Shown here: positions 17,744-26,176 of the stretch, piece by piece | Position numbering within the stretch: the stretch's first letter is position 1 | Layout of the letters: every line of letters begins with the position of its first letter | Assembly (NCBI GenBank): GCA_964507445.1 | Contig: CAZDQF010000015.1 | Location: 62,001 to 126,000 of the forward strand | Source: GCA-2683135 sp964507445 | Lineage (GTDB): Bacteria; Planctomycetota; GCA-002687715 | DNA: 64,000 nucleotides | Direction: 5' to 3' | The notes under the pieces: generated by a model | What the model was told of the DNA's origin: nothing | Databases searched by the model: none | Seen by the model: only the letters and a program-made list of their open reading frames with translations | Position numbers and translations under genes: made by a program

Positions 17744-17749
17744 TATCTT
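17744..17749 (+). promoter_or_regulatory. Candidate -10 box for the AI-2E family permease gene
   Basis: TATCTT within TGCTATCTT. The same TGCTATCTT string precedes the aminotransferase fusion gene on the minus strand at about 22000. No -35 match is seen. Here the leader would be about 55 nt with a Shine-Dalgarno (GGGGGAG). Confidence 0.35.
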
Positions 17750-17808
17750 ATTTGCGCCTGCGGGCGGATCATTGACCTGCCGGTCATGGTCTTGGGAAAG
17801 GGGGGAGC

Positions 17809-18993
17809 ATGGGGACCAGGCGCGAGACGCAGATCCGACGGACCAACGCCCTGCTCACGGTGCTGGCGGTGGTCGCCGCGGGGTTCATGCTCCTCGCCCT
17901 GCGGGCGGTGCTCCTGCCCCTGGCCATCGCCTTCTTCCTGTCCTATCTGGGGATGCCCGTGATGCGCGCGGGCCGGAAGGCCAGGCTGCCCGTGCCCGTG
18001 CTGGTGCTGATGGTGATCCTGATGTTCGGCCTGGGCATCGGCGCGGTGGGCCTGATCTTCTACACGAGCACGGATCAGTTCATCCAACGCCTCCCCGAGT
18101 ACGAGGATCGCCTCATCGAGGTCGGGAACCGCATCCTCAAGCTGCCCGAGCTCGAGCAGTACGTTGAGAACGTGGAGCAGGGGGAGACCGCGGAGGAGCG
18201 GCAGGCTCGTATGGTCCGGGAGGCGGAGTCCCGTGGCGAGGAGGCGCCGCCGCCCCTCGCGGAGCCGGACGGGGAGGAGGCGCCGCCTCAGGAAGCGGAG
18301 CCCGATACGCCTCGATTGGAGCGCTACATCTCCTGGAAGAAGGTGCTCCAGTCCGGGGGGCTGGTGAACGTGGCCGGTGAGGTCGTGGGCGGATTCGGCA
18401 ACGCCTTGCTGGTGCTCGTGTTCCTCATCTTCATCCTCATGGATCGCGGACGGGGGACCCTGGACGGTCGCATCACCCAGGCGTTCTCCCGCGAAGGCAC
18501 GGACAGCGCCAGGGCCCCGCTGATGGAGATCCACGGGGAGATCGAGAAGTACATCGTCACCAAGACCCTGCTCTCGTTGCTCACCGGAGGGCTGGTGGCC
18601 TTCGTCCTCGCCCTGCTGGACATCCCCTTCGCGCTGCTCTTCGGGTTGCTGGCCTTCACCCTGAACTACATCCCCAACGTGGGCTGCATCATCGCCTCCG
18701 TCCCTCCGCTCCTGGTGGCGGGGGTCCACTTCGAGAGCGTGGGAGCGGTGGTCCAGACCGGGCTCCTGCTGCTGATGATCCACGGCAGCATCGGAGTCCT
18801 GGACCCGTTGATCACCGGCAAGCGGTTGCACCTGAACCCGACCACGGTGCTGCTCTCCCTGGTGGTGTGGGGGTGGCTCTGGGGTGCCTGGGGGATGGTC
18901 CTGGCGGTCCCCATCGCCGCCGTGTTCAGGATCATCTCGGAGCACACCGGCTTCATGCGGTCCGTGGGGACCCTCATGAGCGACCGCGCCTGA
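17809..18993 (+). CDS. AI-2E family (PerM/DUF20) membrane permease
   Basis: The 394-residue protein has the family pattern: two or three N-terminal membrane helices (about 15-85), a central soluble part, then a C-terminal bundle of about five helices (about 195-385). Motifs such as the NYIPNVG segment and the GVLDPLITGKRLHLNPTTVLLSLVVWG region are typical. Members export small molecules or ions; the name comes from E. coli TqsA, and the substrate here is unknown. The central loop has an unusual acidic, proline-rich insert (about 125-165). GGGGGAG supports the start. Convergent with the following minus-strand fusion gene, 10 bp apart. Confidence 0.9.
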   Translation: MGTRRETQIRRTNALLTVLAVVAAGFMLLALRAVLLPLAIAFFLSYLGMPVMRAGRKARLPVPVLVLMVILMFGLGIGAVGLIFYTSTDQFIQRLPEYEDRLIEVGNRILKLPELEQYVENVEQGETAEERQARMVREAESRGEEAPPPLAEPDGEEAPPQEAEPDTPRLERYISWKKVLQSGGLVNVAGEVVGGFGNALLVLVFLIFILMDRGRGTLDGRITQAFSREGTDSARAPLMEIHGEIEKYIVTKTLLSLLTGGLVAFVLALLDIPFALLFGLLAFTLNYIPNVGCIIASVPPLLVAGVHFESVGAVVQTGLLLLMIHGSIGVLDPLITGKRLHLNPTTVLLSLVVWGWLWGAWGMVLAVPIAAVFRIISEHTGFMRSVGTLMSDRA

Positions 18994-19003
18994 GGGGCGT
19001 TGG

Positions 19004-21991
19004 TCAGGGCTGGTGCCGCTGCTCTTCCAGGGCGCGATCCAGCGCCGCCAGCATCCCGTTGGCGTCGTCCTCGGTCCAGACCAGGGGCGGCTTGATCTTG
19101 ATGACGTTGGCGTCCGGGCCGTCCGTGCTGAGCAGGTAACCCAGATGACGCATGCGGTTGACGACCCAGGAGGCGGCGTCCGTGGCCGGCTCCAGGTGCC
19201 GTCGATCGGAGACCAGCTCCGCTCCCAGGAACAGCCCTCGACCGCGCACGTCACCGATGAGGGGGTGTCGGTCCTGGAGCTTGATGAGGCCTGCCTTCAG
19301 GTGAGCCCCGATGCGGGCTGCGTTCTCTCGCAGCCCCTCATCCTCGATCACGTCCAGCACGGCCATCCCCACGGCGCAGGAGACCGGGTTCCCACCGAAG
19401 GTGTTGAACCACTCCATGCCGTTGGCGAACCGGTCCGCGATGGCGCGGGTCGTCACCACGCCGGCCAGGGGATGCCCGTTACCCATGGGCTTGCCCAGGG
19501 TGACGATGTCAGGGACCACGTCCTGGGTCTGGAAACCCCACCAGTGAGAGCCCACCCTGCCGAATCCGACCTGGACCTCATCCGCGATGCAGACGCCGCC
19601 GGCGGCGCGGACGGCGTCGAAGGCGCCCTTCAGGTAGCCGGGCGGATACTCCACCTGTCCGCCGCATCCGGAGAGTGACTCAGCCAGCAAGGCCGCCGGG
19701 GGGTGCGCCGAGGCGAGCTCCCGGACGTGCTTCACGTAGTTGCCGCAGACGTCCGCCGGTTCGTCGCGATAGCGACCCCGGAACGGGTCCGGCAGCGGCG
19801 CCACGTGCACCCAGGACGGCGGTCCGGATCCGCCGCGTCCTCCGTGCTTGTAGGGGGAGAGGTCCACCAGGTTGCCGGTGTTGCCGTGATACCCGGACCC
19901 CAGCACGATCATGTCGCGGCGGCCCGTGGCGGTCCGGGCGAGACGGATGGCCAGCTCGTTGGCCTCGCTGCCGGAGCAGCACAGGTAGACCACCTCGAGA
20001 GGATCAGGGAGCAGGTCCGCGAGCCGTCGACAGTAGTCGTTGAACGCGGGGTGCAGGTACCGGGTGTTGGTGTTGAGGATCGTCGCCTGCGTGGCGAGGG
20101 CGCTCGTCACCGCGGGGTGGGAGTGGCCCACGTGGCAGACGTTGTTGACCCCGTCCAGGTAGGCCTGCCCGGCGTCGTCGAACAGGTGGGCGCCGCGTCC
20201 GGCGACGATGGTGAGCGGCGCGTCGTAGCTGATGCTGAGGCTCGGGGCCGCGTGTTGCTCGCGGGCGGCTCGCAGGTGCGCACCGTCCGGACCGGCGGGG
20301 GCGACGGCCTCCGGACCCAGGTTCAGGGCTCGGGACGGATCGGGGCACAGGGACCTCCAGAGCGTCCGCAGGGAGGGCGCGGCCACGCCCGGGAAGTCCC
20401 CGTGGAGGTCGAGGATGTCCGTGATCACCTGGAAGTGGACATGGGGAGGCCAGTCCCCGTTCTCGGGGAACGGTCCGATCTCCGCCAGGACGTCCCCTCG
20501 TTGGATCTCGCGCCCGACCTCCTGCTCTGCTACGGAGCTTCGGGACAGGTGCCCGTAGAGCGTCCAGAACGCCGGGCCGTCTGCCGGTCGGTGATGGAGG
20601 ATCAGGGTCGGGCCATAGTCCAGGTGCCCGTCGTTGTCGGCGACGCTCCACACGGTCCCTGGCAGGGGAGCGTGGATGGCGGTCCCCGCCGGGGCGAACA
20701 CGTCGATGCCGAGGTGCACGGTGCGGCGCTCCGGGAACTCGTCGCTCTCGGGGATGAACTGGGGGGAGACATAGCAGCGTCGGACCTCGTCGTAGCGGCC
20801 GATACCGATGGCGGCGCCGGCGTCGGCGATCTCCCGTTGGATCCTGGTCGCGACGGTGGCCGTGGACTCTCCGGGCTGGCCCATGGTCGGGGCCGCCACG
20901 GACAGGTCGAGCACGTGAAGGCCTTGTGAGGCGAGCTCCGTCGGCACGAGCGGCGCCGGGGATTGACGCTCCAGGTAGGCGGTCACCGCCGGGCCGGCGG
21001 GGCAGCCCGGGAGCCCGCAGGCGTCACGTAGAGCGTAGGCGGCGTAGCGCGGATGGATCTCGCTCATGCGCTCGAGGGTGCGCCAGGCGGCGCGCTCGGA
21101 GATGGACAGGTAGGTGTTGTCCGGCGCCAGCTGCCGCTGCCGAGCGGACATGACCACGGAGACCATGAGCCGCATCCGCGCCAACTCCCACACCGCCTCC
21201 GCTTCCTGCTCCTCGAGGGGATGGGTCTCGTGGTACCCACCGACGATCGCGCGGGCGGTGGCCACCGGGTCCCTCTTGTCGAGGATGCCATAGGCCACGG
21301 CGACGGCGGCGCTGCCGGCGATCCACGTCTTCAGCAGGTCGCCGAAGTCGATGAGCCCCGGGAGGTGCCCGTCGCGGATGAGGACGTTGTAGTCGTTGGG
21401 GTCGTTGTGGACCGGGGCCACCCGGAGGTCCGCCATGCGCGGCGTCAGCTCCTCCAGTCGCTGGAGTTGTCTCTCCAGGATGCCGCGACGATCCCGGTCC
21501 TCCACCGCCCCGAGGTTGGTTCCGACGGTCTGGGCCGTGTGGCGCAGGTCCCACGGGAAGTCGCGATCCAGGGCCGGGTGGTCGAGCCCGGCGAGGGCCC
21601 GGTCCACGCGACCGACGAAACGGCCCACGTCGCGCAGCAGCGGCGCCGCGTGGGGGCGGAAGGAGGCCAGGGGCTCGCCGTCCACCCAGGAGAGCAGCCG
21701 GATGACGGAGCCGTCGTCAGTCTCCGTTCCCAGGGGCCGGGGGCACCCGTCCACGCCCGCGGTGGCGATGAGGTCCAGGGCTTCGTCCTGCAGGGCGACG
21801 AACTCCGGGTCCTCCGCGGGGTTGTACACCTTGAACACGTAGCGCGTTCCGTCCGCCGCGGTGACCTTGAAGTTGAGGTCCCGCTCCCCGTCCAGCTCGG
21901 TGAGCTCTCCGGAGACTCCGAACCTGTCATGCATCAGGTGTCGGGCGTCTTCCGGTCCGAGGGTGGGCTTGTCGTCGACGGAGGGGTTCAT
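19004..21991 (-). CDS. Triple fusion: APH-like kinase, M23 peptidase, class III aminotransferase
   Basis: Starting at ATG 21991 the protein has 995 residues. Residues about 20-320 are an aminoglycoside-phosphotransferase/choline-kinase-like fold (HNDPNDYN from 195, IDFGD). Residues about 415-530 are an M23 LytM-like domain with HLGID (426-430) and HVH (517-519), both metal-ligand motifs intact. Residues about 575-990 are a class III PLP enzyme with DEVQVGFGR and the lysine in TLGKPMGNG. The C-terminal part resembles AGXT2L enzymes (ethanolamine-phosphate or phosphohydroxylysine phospho-lyases), whose substrate is made by an APH-like kinase, so the chain may phosphorylate and then eliminate an amino alcohol. 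The role of the M23 domain in a protein without a signal peptide is unclear. An upstream in-frame start at 22027 is less likely. Confidence 0.88.
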   Translation of the reverse strand: MNPSVDDKPTLGPEDARHLMHDRFGVSGELTELDGERDLNFKVTAADGTRYVFKVYNPAEDPEFVALQDEALDLIATAGVDGCPRPLGTETDDGSVIRLLSWVDGEPLASFRPHAAPLLRDVGRFVGRVDRALAGLDHPALDRDFPWDLRHTAQTVGTNLGAVEDRDRRGILERQLQRLEELTPRMADLRVAPVHNDPNDYNVLIRDGHLPGLIDFGDLLKTWIAGSAAVAVAYGILDKRDPVATARAIVGGYHETHPLEEQEAEAVWELARMRLMVSVVMSARQRQLAPDNTYLSISERAAWRTLERMSEIHPRYAAYALRDACGLPGCPAGPAVTAYLERQSPAPLVPTELASQGLHVLDLSVAAPTMGQPGESTATVATRIQREIADAGAAIGIGRYDEVRRCYVSPQFIPESDEFPERRTVHLGIDVFAPAGTAIHAPLPGTVWSVADNDGHLDYGPTLILHHRPADGPAFWTLYGHLSRSSVAEQEVGREIQRGDVLAEIGPFPENGDWPPHVHFQVITDILDLHGDFPGVAAPSLRTLWRSLCPDPSRALNLGPEAVAPAGPDGAHLRAAREQHAAPSLSISYDAPLTIVAGRGAHLFDDAGQAYLDGVNNVCHVGHSHPAVTSALATQATILNTNTRYLHPAFNDYCRRLADLLPDPLEVVYLCCSGSEANELAIRLARTATGRRDMIVLGSGYHGNTGNLVDLSPYKHGGRGGSGPPSWVHVAPLPDPFRGRYRDEPADVCGNYVKHVRELASAHPPAALLAESLSGCGGQVEYPPGYLKGAFDAVRAAGGVCIADEVQVGFGRVGSHWWGFQTQDVVPDIVTLGKPMGNGHPLAGVVTTRAIADRFANGMEWFNTFGGNPVSCAVGMAVLDVIEDEGLRENAARIGAHLKAGLIKLQDRHPLIGDVRGRGLFLGAELVSDRRHLEPATDAASWVVNRMRHLGYLLSTDGPDANVIKIKPPLVWTEDDANGMLAALDRALEEQRHQP

Positions 21992-22000
21992 CAGCCCGGG

Positions 22001-22006
22001 AAGATA
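22001..22006 (-). promoter_or_regulatory. Candidate -10 box for the fusion gene
   Basis: TATCTT (minus strand) lies nine bases before the ATG at 21991 with no Shine-Dalgarno, so the mRNA may have little or no leader. Confidence 0.35.
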
Positions 22007-22084
22007 GCACGGACCAGGGCGAGGCACGGTGGCGTTCGGGGGAGGCGGCGGGTCGGATGCTGGAAGCCGTCCGGGGTGGCGGGC

Positions 22085-22090
22085 TATGAT
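22085..22090 (+). promoter_or_regulatory. Candidate -10 box of the selenoprotein thioredoxin gene
   Basis: TATGAT lies 28 bases before the ATG at 22119. A poor -35 candidate (TGGAAG, 22061-22066) is 18 bp upstream. The short leader contains CGGAG near 22105 as ribosome-binding site. Confidence 0.35.
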
Positions 22091-22118
22091 TCAGCGGTCA
22101 CACTCGGAGACACATCAC

Positions 22119-22688
22119 ATGAAGAGAATCGCAGTGCTCCTGGCGCTGGCGCTGTTGGCCACGTCGGCCACGGCCCAGGGCAAGAAGAAGGGTCCCCAGG
22201 TGGGGGACAAGGTCCCGGAGATCACCGGTCCGGATACGGACGGCGTGGTCTTCAAGCTGAGCGACTACAAGGGGAAGGTCATCCTGATCGACTTCTGGGG
22301 CGACTGGTGAGGCCCTTGCAGACGGATGTATCCGCACGAGCGGTCGCTCGTGAAAGCCATGAAGAATCGCCCGTTCTCCCTCATCGGCGTCAACAGCGAC
22401 AGGGACCTGAAGAAGCTCAAGAAGGTGATCGAGAAGAACAAGATCAGCTGGCGCAGCTTCCAGGACCGTCCCGATGACAAGACCTGCATCTCCCGCACCT
22501 GGGGGGTGCGCGGCTGGCCGACGCTCTTCCTCGTCGACCACAAGGGGATCATCCGCCAGAAGTGGGTGGGCAACCCCGGCAACGACGTCCTCGACAAGGA
22601 GATCGAGGCCCTGGTGAAGGCCGCCGAGGCTGATCGCAAGGGCGGCGAGAAGAAGAAGGCCGTCGGCGAGGGTGACAAGCGCGGTTGA
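22119..22688 (+). CDS. Exported TlpA-like thioredoxin, probable selenoprotein (U-G-P-C)
   Basis: Read through one in-frame TGA (22308-22310), this gene gives 189 residues: a signal peptide (1-20), a thioredoxin fold of the TlpA/AhpC-TSA type (about 27-170) and a Lys-rich tail. The TGA is codon 64 and falls exactly at the first active-site cysteine: FWGDW-[TGA]-GPCRRMYP. The second cysteine is Cys67, and the cis-proline loop is present (GWPTLFLVD). Both halves are in the same frame and each is incomplete alone, which argues against two genes. A hairpin with a GGUC loop follows 31 nt after the TGA. I infer selenocysteine at 64, giving a strongly reducing periplasmic thiol-disulfide or peroxide-handling enzyme. 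Alternatives are a pseudogene or a sequencing error of TGC or TGT to TGA. It diverges from the fusion gene and converges on the SUF operon. Confidence 0.82.
22308..22310 (+). other. In-frame TGA, probable selenocysteine codon
   Basis: The codon lies between TGG (Trp63) and GGC-CCT-TGC (Gly-Pro-Cys). Family knowledge says this position is the nucleophilic Cys of the C-G-P-C motif. Downstream codons continue the thioredoxin fold with no shift in frame. Confidence 0.8.
22335..22352 (+). promoter_or_regulatory. Candidate bacterial SECIS hairpin
   Basis: CACGAGC (22335-22341) pairs perfectly with GCTCGTG (22346-22352) around a four-base loop GGTC (22342-22345). In E. coli fdhF the SelB-binding loop also carries GGUC. 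Thirty-one bases separate the TGA from the loop, which I recall as inside the range accepted for bacterial SECIS elements. A smaller hairpin (CGGA/TCCG, 22323-22334) abuts it. Confidence 0.6.
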
Positions 22689-22721
22689 TGGGGCCGGTGA
22701 CCTGGACCGTGGGGCCGACTC

Positions 22722-23141
22722 TCAGAGGTTGAGCTGCAGACGCGCGGCCTCTGAGATCATCTCCATGGTCCAGGTGGGTTCCCAAACCAGCTCCACCTTG
22801 GCTTCGGTCACGCCGGGGCTCTGCCGGACCTTGGCCTCCACCTCGCCGGGGAGGGTCCCTGCCACCGGGCAGGAGGGGGAGGTGAGGGTCATCTGGACGT
22901 AGGCGGAGCCTTCCACGTCCACCCTCACCTCGTAGATCATCCCCATCTCGTAGATGTTCACCGGGATCTCCGGGTCGAACACGGTCTTGAGCACCTCCAC
23001 CAGCTTCTCGTTCATCGCAGGGTCCGGGTCCCCGGCGCCGTAAGTGGAGGGCGCGCGCTCCGGCGGCGCGCTCTCCGTCGGGTTCTGGCCCGGGTTCTCT
23101 GCCATCTCGTCCTGGTTCTCGGGTGCGGTGACGTCGTCCAT
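22722..23141 (-). CDS. SufT-like DUF59 (MIP18-family) Fe-S assembly protein
   Basis: The 139-residue protein has a Pro/Glu-rich N-terminal extension (about 1-42) and a DUF59 domain with the signatures DPEIPVNIYEMGMIYEV and the cysteine-containing SPSCPVAG. DUF59/SufT proteins help maturation of Fe-S proteins and often close SUF operons. Here it is the last gene of the operon, four bases after sufU. The conserved cysteine is present, so it is likely functional. The exact carrier or maturation step it serves is not established for this lineage. Confidence 0.88.
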   Translation of the reverse strand: MDDVTAPENQDEMAENPGQNPTESAPPERAPSTYGAGDPDPAMNEKLVEVLKTVFDPEIPVNIYEMGMIYEVRVDVEGSAYVQMTLTSPSCPVAGTLPGEVEAKVRQSPGVTEAKVELVWEPTWTMEMISEAARLQLNL

Positions 23142-23145
23142 GGGT

Positions 23146-23595
23146 TCACTCCGTGGTCACGGGGTCGTCGGTGCTGGTGAGGGCGGCCTCGATGGTCCGC
23201 CAGGAGAGGGTCGCGCACTTGACCCGGACGGGGAACTCGGAGACCCCGGAGAACACCGCCAGTTTGCCGAGCCGGTCGGGGTCCGGGCTGGTGATCCCCG
23301 TGGCCACGCCGACGCAGGTCTCCACCAGTTCGCGCACCTCGTCGATGGACTTGCCCTTGATGGCGTCCGTCATCATGGACGCGGAGGCCGTGGAGATGGC
23401 GCAACCCTGCCCCTCGAACCTGGCGTCCGTGACCAGGTCGCCCTGGACCGTGAGGGTCAGGCTCAGCATGTCACCGCACAAGGGGTTGTGTCCGTCCGCC
23501 TCGTGAGTGGCGTCATCGACCCGACCCTTGTTGCGGGGGTTCTTGCCATGGTCCAGGATCATCTCCTGGTAGAGCTCGCGCAGTTCGTCGGTCAT
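23146..23595 (-). CDS. sufU: SufU-type Fe-S scaffold / sulfur acceptor
   Basis: The 149-residue protein has the three conserved SufU cysteines, in NPLCGDM, GQGCAIST and VKCATLSW. SufU is a zinc-binding sulfurtransferase that takes persulfide sulfur from SufS and passes it to SufBCD. The start ATG (23593-23595) overlaps the sufS stop as ATGA, giving translational coupling; longer frames upstream are shadows of sufS. A SufS/SufU pair, not SufE, indicates the Gram-positive-type sulfur transfer route. Confidence 0.93.
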   Translation of the reverse strand: MTDELRELYQEMILDHGKNPRNKGRVDDATHEADGHNPLCGDMLSLTLTVQGDLVTDARFEGQGCAISTASASMMTDAIKGKSIDEVRELVETCVGVATGITSPDPDRLGKLAVFSGVSEFPVRVKCATLSWRTIEAALTSTDDPVTTE

Positions 23596-24830
23596 GCGAA
23601 CAGGTCCCGGGCCTTGATGATCGCGCGCTGCAGCGCGTCCAGCTCTTCCCTGGTGTTGTAGAACGCCATGGAGGCGCGCGCCGTGGCGGGGACGCCGTAG
23701 AACTCCATCACCGGCTGGGCGCAATGGTGCCCGGCGCGGATGGCCACCCCCTCCCGGTCGACGATGGTCCCCAGGTCGTGGGGGTGGACCCCCTCCACCT
23801 GGAAGGAGATGACCGAGGCCTTGTGCGCCGCTGTCCCGATGATCCGGACCCCGTCCGTGGATGCCAGCAGCTCGGTGCCGTATCGCAGCAGCTGATCCTC
23901 CCAGGCCACGGCGGACTCGAAGCACATCTGCCCCAGGTAGTCCGCGGCGGCGCCGAGGCCGATGGCGCCGGCGATGTTCGGGGTCCCGGCTTCGAACTTG
24001 TAGGGGAGGTCGTTGTAGCTGGTGCCCTCGAAGGAGACGCTCTTGATCATGTCGCCGCCGCCCTGCCACGGCGGCATGGCGTCGAGCAGGCTCTCCTTGG
24101 CGTAGAGCACGCCGATCCCCGTGGGCCCGAACATCTTGTGGCCGGACAGGGCGTAGAAGTCGCAGTCCAGGGCCTGCACGTCCACGGCCATGTGGGGCGC
24201 GGCCTGGGCGCCGTCCAGCAGCACCGGGATGCCGCGCTCGTGAGCGGCTGCGATGATGCGCTCCACCGGGTTGATGGTGCCCAGGGCGTTGGACATGTGG
24301 CCGACGGCGACGATCCGGGTGCGCGGTGACAGCAGCTCCTCGAAGCCGTCCATCTGCAGCTCGCCCGCCTGGGTCATGGGGATGACCTTCAGGGTGGCGC
24401 CGCGCTCCTCACAGAGCATCTGCCAGGGGACGATGTTGGAGTGGTGCTCGAGGTGGGAGATCACCACCTCGTCGCCGGAGGACACGTTGACGCGGCCGAA
24501 GGTCTGGGCCACCAGGTTGATGGACTCCGTGGTGCCCCCGGTCCAGATGATCTCGTTGGAGGAGCGGGCGTTGAGGAAGCGCTGGACCTTCTCCCGGGCG
24601 CCTTCGAAGGCGGCGGTGGCGTCCATGCTGAGGCGATGGACGCCGCGGTGGACGTTGGAGTTGGTCTCCTCGTAGAACGTCGACACGGCGTCGATGACCG
24701 CGCTGGGGCGGTGGGCGGTGGCGGCGTTGTCCAGGTAGACCAGCGGCTTGCCGTAGATCTCCCGCTGGAGGGTGGGGAAGTCCTTGCGCGCCGCCTGGAC
24801 GTCGAACTCGGGCACGGTCTCCGCGGTCAT
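23592..24830 (-). CDS. sufS: Cysteine desulfurase SufS
   Basis: The 412-residue PLP enzyme removes sulfur from cysteine as a persulfide for Fe-S cluster assembly. Motifs: TTESINLVAQTFG, the PLP lysine in LSGHKMFGPTG, and the catalytic cysteine in AGHHCAQP. The ATG at 24828-24830 overlaps the sufD stop (ATGA); the 71-codon upstream extension of the frame is a shadow. Length equals standard SufS/CsdA. It feeds SufU, encoded immediately downstream. Confidence 0.96.
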   Translation of the reverse strand: MTAETVPEFDVQAARKDFPTLQREIYGKPLVYLDNAATAHRPSAVIDAVSTFYEETNSNVHRGVHRLSMDATAAFEGAREKVQRFLNARSSNEIIWTGGTTESINLVAQTFGRVNVSSGDEVVISHLEHHSNIVPWQMLCEERGATLKVIPMTQAGELQMDGFEELLSPRTRIVAVGHMSNALGTINPVERIIAAAHERGIPVLLDGAQAAPHMAVDVQALDCDFYALSGHKMFGPTGIGVLYAKESLLDAMPPWQGGGDMIKSVSFEGTSYNDLPYKFEAGTPNIAGAIGLGAAADYLGQMCFESAVAWEDQLLRYGTELLASTDGVRIIGTAAHKASVISFQVEGVHPHDLGTIVDREGVAIRAGHHCAQPVMEFYGVPATARASMAFYNTREELDALQRAIIKARDLFA

Positions 24831-26170
24831 GCCCCCTCTCCCAGGTCGTGTCCCGGGCAGAGGCGATCTTCCACGACCGGGAGCAGGTGTGTCCTGACCT
24901 CTTCCACTGGGATGCTCTCGATGATCTCCGCGGCGAACGCCCGGGTGAGGATCTGCCGTGCCCGGGGTTGGTCGATGCCCCGCGACCGCAAGTAGAAGAG
25001 GGCGTCGCGGTCCAGCTGTCCCGCCGTGGCCCCGTGGCTGCACTTCACGTCGTCCGCGTAGATCTCCAGCTGCGGCCGCGTGTTGATCTGCGCGTCGTCC
25101 GACAGCAGGAGGTTGCGGCTGTTCTGCTCCGCGTCGGTCTTCTGGGCGTCCTCGCGGACCAGGACGCGGCCGGTGAAGCCGCCCTCCGCGTGCCCGTCCA
25201 GGACCCCCTTGTAGAACTCGTGGCTCTGGCAGTGGGGCCTGGCGTGGTCCACCAGGGTGAAGTTGTCCGCCACCTGCTGGCCGTTGAGCACGAAGAGCCC
25301 GTTGAGGACGCAGGAGGCGCCCTCTCCCTCCAGGGCGAAGCCCAGGTCGTTGCGAGAAGACCGGGCCCCGGTGGTGATGACGAAGGAGGAGACCTTGCTG
25401 TCCCGCTGTTGCCGGACCTTGGTGTCGGCGACGTGGAAAGCGCCGGGGCTCTCTTCCTGGATGCGGACGTGGGTGACGTCGGCGTTGGGCGCCGCGAGGA
25501 GCTCCGTGGCCACGTTGGTGAGGTAGGCGCCGGAGTGTCCTGCGTGGAACACCTCGACCAGGGTGGCGGACGCGGACTCTTCCGCGATCACCAGGTTGCG
25601 CCCGTGGGTGGCGACGGGGCCGGCGGCCTCCGTGGTCAGCCAGATGGTCTCCACCGGGCGCTCCAGGTTCACGCCCTTGGGGACGTGGATCACCACGCCG
25701 TCGCGACCGAACGCGGCGCTCAGGGCGGTGAAGGGGTTGGCCTCGTGGGACGCGGCGGTGCCCAGATGTCGCTGGACCACATCCGGGATCTGCTCGAGGG
25801 CCGCCTGGAAGGAGAGCACGCGGACACCCTCCGGGAGGTCGTGCATGACGGAGAGGGGCGGCGCCAGGACCCCGTCGACGAACACCAGCCGGTGGAACCG
25901 CCCGCCTCCGGGCAGGCGGCTCAAGGCGGCCTCGAACTCACCGCTGCGGGGCGCGCCGCCGAGGGCAGGGTTGAACGCCGTCTCCAGGATCGGCCGCGCG
26001 TCCGTGTAACGCCAGCCCTCCCACCGGCGGGTGGGCTTGCCGAGGGCTTCGTACCGTTCCAGGGCGTCGCGGCGCCACTCCTGCAGCCACGGCAGGTGGC
26101 TCCCCGGGAGATCGTCGGCGGCGCCCCGGCACGGGGCGATCCAGTCGCAGGGTGAGGCGGTGGTGGACAT
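24827..26170 (-). CDS. sufD: Fe-S assembly protein SufD
   Basis: The 447-residue protein is the SufD subunit of the SufBC2D scaffold. The C-terminal beta-helix has the family signature DVKCSHGATAGQLD, whose histidine is important in characterised SufD. The N-terminal third is less conserved, with LPWLQEWRRDALERYEALGKP as expected for the helical entry region. It starts six bases after the sufC stop and overlaps sufS. Confidence 0.95.
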   Translation of the reverse strand: MSTTASPCDWIAPCRGAADDLPGSHLPWLQEWRRDALERYEALGKPTRRWEGWRYTDARPILETAFNPALGGAPRSGEFEAALSRLPGGGRFHRLVFVDGVLAPPLSVMHDLPEGVRVLSFQAALEQIPDVVQRHLGTAASHEANPFTALSAAFGRDGVVIHVPKGVNLERPVETIWLTTEAAGPVATHGRNLVIAEESASATLVEVFHAGHSGAYLTNVATELLAAPNADVTHVRIQEESPGAFHVADTKVRQQRDSKVSSFVITTGARSSRNDLGFALEGEGASCVLNGLFVLNGQQVADNFTLVDHARPHCQSHEFYKGVLDGHAEGGFTGRVLVREDAQKTDAEQNSRNLLLSDDAQINTRPQLEIYADDVKCSHGATAGQLDRDALFYLRSRGIDQPRARQILTRAFAAEIIESIPVEEVRTHLLPVVEDRLCPGHDLGEGA

Positions 26171-26176
26171 GGGATC

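Noticed and set aside
22029..22310. Reading the thioredoxin N-terminal half as a complete short protein, with 22326-22688 as a second gene
   Set aside because: Both parts are in one frame, neither is a complete thioredoxin, and the break falls precisely at the active-site Cys; readthrough explains it better.
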